The notes under the pieces were generated by a model that was given only the letters and a program-made list of their open reading frames with translations, was not told where the DNA came from and made no database searches. From Cristatella mucedo (taxonomy: Eukaryota; Bryozoa; Phylactolaemata; Cristatellidae), in contig WPIO01000006.1 in the NCBI GenBank assembly GCA_009760855.2, positions 7,410,001 to 7,452,500 of the forward strand: DNA of 42,500 bases, written 5' to 3'. Below are positions 29,786-38,905 of this stretch, piece by piece. How positions within the stretch are numbered: the stretch's first letter is position 1; every line of letters begins with the position of its first letter. A program made the translations under genes and the position numbers.

Positions 29786-29977
29786 TTATAGTTCATCTTC
29801 TTCATTTACGTAATTGTATACATATTTATCTTCTTCGCTAGCATCTGAATATTCTGATTCATCGCTTTCATATTCTGATTCTTCTGGATTGTAATCAGGA
29901 TCATCACTGTCGGACTCTTCATATTCAGATTCATATTCATTTTCAACATTTTCGTTTTCAATTTCAACTTTCTCCAT
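29786..29977 (-). CDS. Highly acidic low-complexity protein
   Basis: Intact 63-codon frame, about half Asp and Glu with Ser and Tyr (EYESEYEESDSDDPDYNP and similar). The ATG is in GTTATAGAAATGG. Such acidic proteins often act as histone or DNA mimics or bind basic virion proteins; that is inference from composition only. Confidence 0.6.
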   Translation of the reverse strand: MEKVEIENENVENEYESEYEESDSDDPDYNPEESEYESDESEYSDASEEDKYVYNYVNEEDEL

Positions 29978-29986
29978 TTCTATAAC
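29975..29986 (-). promoter_or_regulatory. Start motif of the acidic protein gene
   Basis: Minus strand GTTATAGAAATG. Confidence 0.65.
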
Positions 29987-29998
29987 AATGAATTGTAT

Positions 29999-30169
29999 TT
30001 AATAATATAAATTTATTCCTGCCATCTCAAAAATTAACTCTTCTTCTGCTCTGTCATATTCCATTTCTATTTGCAAATCATATAACTCTTTTGCTGTTTC
30101 TCGAATATCATGTTCTACTTTTATTTTTGCTTCAGGTTCAACGATTTCTTCACTTTTTTGTTTTGGCAT
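29999..30169 (-). CDS. Small acidic helical protein, 56 residues
   Basis: Intact frame from ATG 30167-30169 (AATATAGATG) to TAA 29999-30001: MPKQKSEEIVEPEAKIKVEH and so on, strongly acidic and helical. It overlaps the end of the polymerase gene by 20 bases in another frame. Function unknown. Confidence 0.5.
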   Translation of the reverse strand: MPKQKSEEIVEPEAKIKVEHDIRETAKELYDLQIEMEYDRAEEELIFEMAGINLYY

Positions 30170-33100
30170 CTATATTAATAGCACCAATATTGCAAGTAAT
30201 ATATCGTCCTGGATTTAGATTATTACTCAATGCATCAGCAATTATATAGTGTCCATAAGCATAACTACAGATTCCACAATCCAACCAGTATCGTTTTGAA
30301 TCAAAGGCGGATAAGTTTTGTTTGTGTTATAGTATAAATATGATGATTTCTTGTTTGAAATATTGATTGACTTCGATAAACATCTTTGCCAGTCTCAAGA
30401 CATCCTAAATAATCTGAATGTCATAAATAATTCTTTACAACATCTTTTTTTGTACCTTTAGCTTTCTTTGCTGAAGACTTCACTTCTATACTATTATTTG
30501 TTGAAACTGCTATTTGCATAGAATATAATTTCGGTCTTAAGAAAACTCCCTCATCTAGTATAACTGATTTATCTATCATAACTCCATTTTTATCTTTAAT
30601 GAAATCTTTTGCCTCTGCGTCAATTTTATATTTATCTGCTATCTCATCTTAAAATTTTCCTAAGCTTCCTTTATTTTTTACCATCATTTTCTCAAATCCT
30701 TCTAATTTGCACACTTCTTGATTTCTTGGATAACCAGAGAGGTCTAGATAATCTATATAATTCTCGAAGTCCTTATAAACATCCTCTGTATTTATCTTCA
30801 TGAATAAAGAATCAGTATCAGTATATGCAAGTGTCAGCGTATCTCTATAATTATCTTTCATTGTGTTATAGTAAAAGTCTTGCATTACTAATTTTGATAT
30901 CTCAAGAATAGCAAAACCTGAGTAAATAGGTTTGTTAAGATAGATTTCAGGCTTTGTCGTTTCTATTCCAACAAGATCCATGTTAAAAAGTCTTCCATCT
31001 TTAAATCTTGCATTCATAACTTTTATTTGATGTTTCAACATCCTTGTCGAACTTTAAATCAAATAACTCAATGTTTACTCTCTCTCTCTTACATTTTCCA
31101 TTGTCTTCCCAAAGAATGCTTTATTTTTTAACTTATAATATTCTTTTTCAAACTCATCTTTTGCATCTTTTCTTCTCTCAATGTTATTTTTAATATAACC
31201 ACTCAACCAATCACTTTGCGAAAAACTGATTACTCTATGTATCTTTGTCAAGACATTCCCCCTTTCTAAGGCAAACTGTAAATTTCTATAGTGAATTATG
31301 TACTTTTCTCTTGATTTCAGATCAAGGATCAAATTCTCAACTTTACTTTCATGATCATCTTTAGCTAAAGTTTTATTTTGATAATATGAATACTCATCTT
31401 TTGCAGCCTCTCTCTTAATAGGTAAAAGAGGGTAATCAGAGTAAACATTATGTAAATCCTTTGGACAATGCATGTCAACCTCAAAAGCATACCCAGTCTT
31501 TGAATTTCTTTTTGTTACTAGTATTTTTTTGTTTGTAAATGCTTTAATCTGCTTCTCATCTAAAAACTTAAAATTACTTGTCGGCAAGAATTGAGTCATC
31601 GCAGTAGCATAAAGCGAGTTTGCGTCAACATAGAGTAGCCAGCTCTTCTTCTTTGTGCTATCATAATTAGATGCCATTTGGTTGTTAGCCTTAACATGCC
31701 TGAAAGATGCTTGTGTCATACCTCCTCTGATTGCACTCTCAAAGAAATTGAAGTCTTCAAAGTTTGATAATAAATCTAATCTAACTTTTGAAAATCTTAA
31801 ACCTGCACACCGAGTTAAACCAGGAGCAGTAAAGAAGTTGGCAGGATCCAGGCCATCAATTCTTTTTGAGAGATGTCTAAAATGTTGAAAAACATCAGCT
31901 AGTTGAAAAACATCCACTGTGAGATAAATATCACTATATTTTTTTAAAGTATCTTCAGTAAGTGGGTCAATCTTCTTAATTAATTTCCACACTTCTTGCG
32001 CTCTATCATAATCCTTTTCTCAATGTTGCTGTCGTTCAATGTACTATAAAAACATTTTATTGGAGGCAAACTTGTATCTTCTAGCTTTGAGAAAGAATCA
32101 GCATATTCATAGGGAAAAACTCCCTTTGCTGATAACAACTCAAAGTCTTTATCGCTAAGCATAAAGAACTTCTCCCTAGTATATGTTAGTGGTTTCTCTG
32201 ACTTAACAACATTTTTAACTAAGTCTCGTAATCCTTTATTCATCAGCTGAAGTGAATCTCTAAAACTAAGAGCTCCGATTTCAATGTTTATATATTTTTC
32301 CATATTATTTGCAATTACGCTTTTTTTAAGTTTTTGACCATGAAACTCTTGAACTAACAAATGTGAATCATATCCTTTTAGATTATGTGTAAATACAGGA
32401 AGCTTAAACTTTTCTGGATTAATACTAACATTAAGATTACACTCGTTGTGTGCAGCACCTCGATACTTGCCAAAAGGATGACAGTGATCTAAAACCTTAT
32501 CATCTTTTAAATCTATGTTGCAAATATAACAAACAGTTGCCGAGTTGTATGCCTTACTCTCTTCACTAGTCATAGTCTTACAATCGTATTTCTTATACTT
32601 AGGAAGAATCTCTCTCAATTCTTTTTTGATTGAATCTACTTCCTCTAGTAGATTCTTTACTAACTCTCTTACATTATTTGGACCCTTAAGTAACTTAAAA
32701 CTTTTTCTTTCTTTTTTGTAGTCTATAATTGTACATGCGCTTGAATATGGAATGCGTTTTTGAAAAGAACCTTTCGGAATACTACTATCTTCCTTATCAG
32801 TCTTTCTTACATCACTAAGCAAACATTCAAAGTCTGCATAAGCAACAAAAGGACACCATAATGTTTTGGAGTATTCCTTAAAGTAACACTTTTCTCCTTC
32901 TTCAGGCATTTTTATTCTAGACCTGCCATCATTTCCCTTCTTACATGCATCAATAAGTTGTGCAAGTTTATCTTGAGAATAAAATCGGCAGATACATCTC
33001 TTACAAGTTAGTTGAGTTCCAAATCCCTTTGAGCTTCTGCAAAGTCCATTAAAATTCTTAATGATTACATATTGAGAGACTGTCTTATCTTCATTGCTAT

Positions 33101-34127
33101 ATAAAAGAAGATCTAAGTGCTTCTCATTTTCCTCATCAAGTATAAGAAGTGGGCTTAAATCTTTGCTGCAATACTCATAAACATTTATTGTGATGTCAAA
33201 CAGTTTTGCTAAAGTAGGTATGTCTGAAATACTTAACGCTTGAGAATATCCAGGTCTTACATTAAACAAGTTTGTCAAAGTAGGAATAAGATGATTATAT
33301 TTTTCAAAAAGTATCTTATTAAGGTCTGCAATTGACTCTGGATGATTGTCTCTAGTATAAAGAAATCTTAAAATGCACCACAATGCGCAATAGTTATCTG
33401 ATTCATTCTTTATATTCAAGGTTGATCTCTTTTTCTCTAATCCTTTAGGCATAGGTAAATAACTCCCTCCAAAACGATGTCTAAAATGAGTAAGCTTTGC
33501 ATATAAAGCATTAATTGCAGCCAGGCTCCAACTAGATCCTTTCTCTAGCCATTCTTCAATCCTCTCCTTAAAAGAAGCGAACTGCATTTTAATAATAGAC
33601 TCAATATTACTAGACCTATTTATCTTTACATTAGGTATGCCAGAAAATGGCTGATAGAAAGCTCCGTTTTCTGATTCTAGAACTGGAGATACAATAATTG
33701 TCATTTTTAAATCTTTCTTGTTCTTGAGTATGTCTCTTATCACTCTAATAAGTCCATCGGCAGTTCTATCATAAATTTTATCAAAGTCTCTTTCACCTCT
33801 ATCTAAACCAACATACTCATAATCCATAAACTTACCATCAGATGAAGTTTTGCCTAAAAACCAACCATTCTCCTCAATTCTCATTAATCTTCTTGATTCT
33901 CTCTCAAATGACCATTGCATATTCTTTACTTCTTTACTTTTGAGAGGAATTTCTACTTTTTTATTTGGAATTACTTGCAAGCTAGATATCATTTTATCTA
34001 AACTAGCCTTTGAAAATGGATACTTAGGCAAAAGCCCTGTTCTTTTTCGTACTTCTTCTCTAACACGTCTAGCGTGATCGCTAAAATTTTCACCCTCACG
34101 TCGCATAACATAATCATTGTTAGACAT
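30150..34127 (-). pseudogene. Family B DNA polymerase, protein-primed type, broken
   Basis: About 1325 codons. In order: an N-terminal region with NIKNESDNYCALWCILRFLY (near 240), as in Polinton polymerases; Exo I AYADFECLL (near 431); an HNH/endonuclease-VII-like zinc insert (VCYICNIDLKDDKVLDHCHP, near 536); Exo II FTHNLKGYDSHLL (near 582); polymerase motif A YVDANSLYATAM (near 836); motif B KLKNKAFFGKTMENV (near 1005); motif C LAYTDTDSLFM (near 1105); and a C-terminal KRYWLDCGICSYAYGHYII. It copies the linear genome. Breaks: a frameshift near 31985, a break near 31041-31075, TAA at 30649-30651, TGA at 30421-30423 and a shift near 30300. The first 715 codons are open. Start ATG is in TATAAGATATG, 25 bases inside the right repeat. 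Confidence 0.93.
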
Positions 34128-34138
34128 ATCTTATACTA
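34125..34138 (-). promoter_or_regulatory. Start motif of the polymerase gene
   Basis: Minus strand TAGTATAAGATATG, a weaker version of the consensus. Confidence 0.55.
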
Positions 34139-34151
34139 AATAATTTTTTTC

Positions 34152-34232
34152 TTTAAATCAACTTTTATTATGTTAGAGTGCGATAGGATAAACAACGAAG
34201 TAGGCGAAAACACTATGCCGAGCGACAGCGAG
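34152..34232. repeat. Right terminal inverted repeat
   Basis: Reverse complement of the left repeat with two mismatches in 81 bases. It directly abuts GAACG, the candidate target duplication, without the extra 115 bases seen on the left. Confidence 0.95.
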
Positions 34233-34970
34233 AACGAGAAACCAGATGGGGTTGAGTCTTTTATTGACGGGCAGTTTATCGATTTTAGCCAAGTTTCAGT
34301 TAGGGCGAGCAGGTCGATACCATTTTCAGAAATAAGGTCGCTTATTACCAGAGGTTTATTGCACATTGAGCGAGGATTCCAAAGGCAAGCGTTAAGTCTG
34401 GCCGATGGATTTACAACAGGCCTGATGACCACTAAGTTAGAGAAATTTAACGTGACGCATCTGAGGGAGCGTGCTGAGCGGTTCGATACAATGCTAGGAA
34501 TACCAAACGAGCGGCTACTCAGCTCGCAGTTCCCGCCCAACGAGTGGGGCTGTCTGACCTGGTGGTTCCGGCCACCACTACGGCTACGGGGTGCTTTTCT
34601 TTTGTTAATGCATAGTTCATGAATCTTAGCAACAACATTAACATCTAGGAGTTCATTTGATCTACGATGACGAAGCGATAACAGCTGCCGACGATCATAA
34701 CTAACATGCAGGTTACTAGCCGCCGGTGTAGCTAAAGCAGCCGCAGGCGTGGGAGACCCAGCAGCCCGAAGCGATAAGCGTTTAGATATCCATAGAGACG
34801 TAATTTCTTACGCGCTATTGTCAAATAACTGAAGAATAACTCAGAATAACTTTAAACAGGTCTTAGCTGTATCGTTTCCGTATAAGATGTTCGCAAGAAC
34901 TTTGGTTTTCGGAAGAATTCTGCAACGAACACAAACGCACTTTAGAGAGCTCTATGTCAGGAGGCGAGAA
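34232..34970 (-). repeat. LINE family B, 5' UTR and endonuclease N-terminus
   Basis: The minus strand encodes an APE endonuclease opening: LNACLWNPRSMCNKPLVISD, then IDLLALTETWLKS and STPSGFSF, where the provirus cuts in. Upstream to 34970 is a 5' UTR-like stretch. At 34971 the LINE A frame resumes after TGGAT, which also ends the left LINE A half at 8856-8860; this fits a LINE B insertion with a 5-bp target duplication. Confidence 0.85.
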
Positions 34971-36567
34971 TGGATACAAAGATCCTTGCAAACTATCGCC
35001 AGTTTCTCTTCTTCCTTTTTTGTCAAAGATTCTTGAAAAAATTGTTGCTAAGCAGCTGGTTGAACATATTGAAAAGAAGGAAATTTGAGATACATTTCAA
35101 TCAGGGTTCAAGAGGCAGCACTCCACTGAAACTGCTCTCCTCCGTGTTAACAATGACTTTCTACGTGGCAACCACGCCGGGAATGTCACTGCCCTAGCTC
35201 TGCTAGATCTGTCTGCTGCCTTCGACACCATTAATCACGAAGGTCTACTTGAACGATTGAGAACAACGATCGGTCTAGCAGACGAGGCACTGGCGTTGTT
35301 TAAATTGTACTTGTCTGATCGTGTTCAATTCGTGTCGTGTGAGGGTCAGGTTTCACACACGAGACGGGTCGCCTGTGGAGTCCCTCAAAGGTTTGTACTC
35401 GGTCCCTTGCTGTTCTCCATTTATACTCAACCTCAGGGAAAAGTGATTAAGGCCCATGGAATAGGATATCACTTTTATGCTGATGATACTCAGCTGTATG
35501 TTTCATTCAACCATCGGAGTCTGCTGCAGCAACTGAGAAACTGAATGCTTGCCTTGCCGACATTAGATCCTGGATGTCGGAAAATTTCTTGAAACTAGAT
35601 GACGATGAAACCGAACTGCTGCTCATAGGACACCCTAAGTGTGTGGCTGGATTAAAAGGCTTTGCTCTGCGAATGGATGATGCTGTTGTGCGACGATCAC
35701 CACGTGCTCGAAATTTAGGTGTCGTTTTCGACAGCTGCCTCAATTTTAAAAGCTTCATTCGCAAGACTGCTTCAACAGCTAGCCATCACGTGTGATCCCT
35801 ATCCAAGATTAGGAGCTGTCTTCGACAGTGGGTTGCCAACAATTTAACTAGCTCCTTAGTTCTGTCTCGGCTTGATTATTGTTATTCCCTTTTGGCTGGG
35901 GTGCCAAAGAAAGCAACTAGGCTACTGCTGCTGAGTATGAATATGGCTGCAAGGCTAGTCTTCAAGTCCCAGAGGTTTGAGCACGTGTCTCCTTTCCTAA
36001 AAGAGCTAGGATGGATGCCGGTTGAGCAATGGATTCAGAGCCAAGTTCTTAGGCTGATCCACAAGGCCCTCCACGGCTTGGCTCCTTCGTACCTAGCTGA
36101 ACTGCTGCACCAGATTCAGCTTCTTCGCGCCCTCAGGTCCTGTGTGGACAATAAATTAGCTGTTCCATTCTTCTGCTTAAAGACCATAGGCGACAGAAGC
36201 TTTAGCTCTGCAGGTCCTAGACCATGGAACTCGCTTCCACATTTCTAACGCAACGACAACCACTCTCCTGCTGCCGACTATGGCTCATTCTTTTCGGCGG
36301 TCCTGAGCTGCTACTTCTATGCTACTCACTACCTCAACTGCTCTCCTTACTGCTATGCTTCCCACTTTCTCTTTGTTGCGTGAGACAAGTCTGTTGGCTA
36401 CCGAATGCGTACTGAAAGCCGCTTAGGCTGTTAGTGGGCTATGCAAAACTCTCCTAAGTAACACCCACATAGGCTTTATGACTTTGTGGAGTTACATACG
36501 GAGATATATCGCATTACATTACTGTCCCCCGCCTTCAGAAACTAAATGTAAATGTCAATGTCAATGA
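34971..36567 (+). repeat. LINE family A, right half: RT palm to 3' end
   Basis: Translation across a few frameshifts gives RT motifs: FLSKILEKIVAKQL, FQSGFKRQHSTETALLR, LDLSAAFDTINHEG, VPQRFVLGPLLFSIY and the catalytic YHFYADDTQLYVSF. The C-terminal connection region and a 3' UTR follow, ending in short ATGTCAATG-type repeats near 36567. It completes the left half at 8445-8860. Stops show it is dead. Confidence 0.88.
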
Positions 36568-38284
36568 CGCACCTGTGCCACTGTGTTGTGTATTGTGATG
36601 ACTGCCAAAGAAAGTCCCCTAAATACGAAGCACCGGAAAAGCATGAAAAATATCGCATTGCATCGACTGTCAGCAGTCGACCACATTCTGTTTCTGCTGT
36701 TTATTAGCCACATCCATAAGCTCTTTTAAATGGTTAATACTGGAGCCACATACAGAATGCACGATTTGAAAAGAATTATTTCGGACAGCAAGCGAGTAAT
36801 ATGGGTACGGAAGAGTGGTCTATATGCTGCCAGCCAAAGCGAAGGGACTTATGAACACGCAATAACAATTACTGAGTTTGTGCATACAATGGAACAAATA
36901 ATCTGCTCACAGATTCTTGGGACTTGTAGGAAGAAAACACGCCGATGACCTAAAATCGCTGGCGCCTGGGCTGTTGTGTGTTTATCAATGAGCTCAATGT
37001 GAATGCAGAGCAGGCGGCATTACTCATTCAGTATGATTGCTCTCTGTATTAGCAGTTAGATTTTGTCCTTAGATAGGCTTTTATCAACGTTATGGACACA
37101 AAAACCTCAACAAATTCTATCTCGTGACACAGTCGACCATTTCTGGATTCAAACAGCCACAGCAGTTCATCTTCGTCCCTGTATTCATCTTCTTCTTTAC
37201 AGTTGCCACAGTCGTTGTTTTCCACCCTGCTTCGGTATAGAGTGGTTGCAGCAGTACAGGCAGAACGACAGCTAGTAGGCTAGGCATCGGTGCTGCTGTC
37301 TCGGTTCGCCTTCCTCAGTTGGCCATAGTCGTTCGGCGTTTGCATTGCTGCCAACGTCCACCGATGTTCCTGACCGGTAGCCGGATGCTGCATCGGCAGC
37401 AGGTGCAGCTGCTAGTCGAGCAGACTACGCCAGCTGTTCTGCCCTGCAGCAGCCGAGCTGGGATGACTCGCTGAAATTGGCTCTGCATGGGCATTGGGCA
37501 TGTGATTCAGTGGTGGTAGCAGCGGCGAAAGAACGACAAAGATCGCTTCCTTTGATGGTCTGCCAGTGATTCGGTCGGCCGGTGATGCAACGTCAGGCAC
37601 ACAAAGCCGGCTCCTGTCGCCCATGACAATCTGCAACCGAATGCAGAGAATGCCTTTGCTTTACGCGGCCGCTTTAGGAGCAAGCGAGGCACCTACGGCC
37701 AAAGACAGAAGAAGCGGTGAGCTCGGTCTGGCAATAGATGCCTTGCCTCGACGTGCTCGTCGCGGCAAGGCTGGCTCGAACGCTGCAGCGGCAGCAGCGC
37801 GAGGCTGTCCGTCCTCGATGGAAGAGGCCTGGCCAGCAAGAGGCGGTCGCACTTCGGCCACCGGCGGTCGCTGAGTTTTGAGCTGAACACCATCTGATGC
37901 CGAGCAGGCCGACCTGACCAGTGGGACATCATCGTCGGGCTGGCCTGTGGCTTGGCAGTGCATGGCCAAAGCTCTGACCGATGTGAGACAAAAAGGCTGC
38001 CATTCTAGGTGTGCATAATCCGAGCACATGGTTCATCCCCTCTAGACTATATGTGGTATCTCATATTTTTGTTTTAAATCGGGGAATCTATCGGTTCTCA
38101 TACTTGCATAAGTAGCAATGTAAAACAGTTGCAAGTATCACCAAATAACTAGGCAAGTGTATTTGCCCATGCATGAGAGGGTGCATATACATGAGCGACG
38201 TTAGACGACCACATCAGCTCCACAATCAAGTCGGCCTATTTTCAGCTACATAAAATTGCTAAAATTCGGGCTTGTTTAGGCAGG
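36568..38284. other. Intergenic, no supported gene
   Basis: Open frames at 36730-36948 and in the GC-rich part 37391-38029 (overlapping on both strands) show no domain, splice pattern or codon bias I can defend. I see nothing else. Confidence 0.4.
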
Positions 38285-38690
38285 AGTACCACGTATAAGT
38301 TGGTCCATGCAAGTGTGACATCCCGTCTTGACTTCTGTACCTCACTGCTTGCTCGTCTACCGGCATGTGCAATCAGGCGCTTACAGCTGGTGCAAAACTC
38401 TGCAGCTAGGCTTGTCTGTCGTGAGCATCAAAGCTGCCACATCACACCACTTCTCGCCGACCTGCACCGGCTACCAGTCAAGCAGCAGATTGGCCTTAAG
38501 GTTTTGTCGCTCACTGTTATGTCCCTTCATCCTTTGACTCCAGCCTACCTATCAGATCTACTGCCCCACCAGGCTAAGCATCGTACCATTCGCTTTTCGG
38601 AATCCAACTGTTTAATTATACCTCGTACAAACCTCAAATCGTTTGAAGACCGTGCCTTTAGTTTGTATGCTCCCAAAGCCTGGAACTCAT
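38285..38690 (+). repeat. LINE family B fragment, RT C-terminal part
   Basis: An open frame holds QLVQNSAARLVCREHQSCHI, LHRLPVKQQIGLKVL and YAPKAWNS, close to the fragment at 10145-10576. It breaks off at 38690 into a TG-rich simple repeat and has no 3' UTR or tail. Confidence 0.85.
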
Positions 38691-38694
38691 TTGC

Positions 38695-38905
38695 ATGTAT
38701 ACATATCTGCATTTGCCTGTGCAGAGGCACTGGCTTGCAAATGGCTTAATGAGTATATGTCTGTATATGCATGTGTATATATATATGTATGTGCATGTGT
38801 GCGTGTATAGGTATATGCATGTGCAAGTAAATGTGCATGTGTATGTGTATGCACATGTGCATGTGCATGCGGATGTGTACATGTACGTGTATGTGCATGT
38901 GTGCC
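38695..38905. repeat. TG/TATG-rich cryptic simple repeat
   Basis: Degenerate alternation of ATGTG, GTATATG and GCATGTG units. The open frames on both strands across it are by-products of the repeat. Confidence 0.9.

Larger units (their letters stand above)
12118..34231. mobile_element. Endogenous Polinton/adintovirus-like provirus
   Basis: A coherent AT-rich block with 81-bp inverted repeats at or near its ends. It encodes a DDE integrase, family B polymerase, double-jelly-roll capsid protein, penton-like proteins, packaging ATPase, adenain-like protease and PLA2 protein. This set defines Polinton/Maverick elements and the related adintoviruses. It interrupts a LINE endonuclease frame and is flanked by GAACG at 12113-12117 and 34232-34236, a plausible 5-bp target duplication. 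The left inverted repeat starts 115 bases inside that duplication, so the exact left end is uncertain (12118 or 12233). Several key genes are broken, so this copy looks defective. Confidence 0.93.

Noticed and set aside
12118-34231. Alternative genetic code with TGA as Trp
   Set aside because: TGG is used for Trp throughout, internal TAA stops are as frequent as TGA, and frameshifts abound, so decay is simpler. Kept as a low-interest finding.
37391-38029. GC-rich overlapping frames on both strands as a host exon
   Set aside because: No domain, no consistent splice sites and equal openness on both strands, which is expected of GC-rich DNA.
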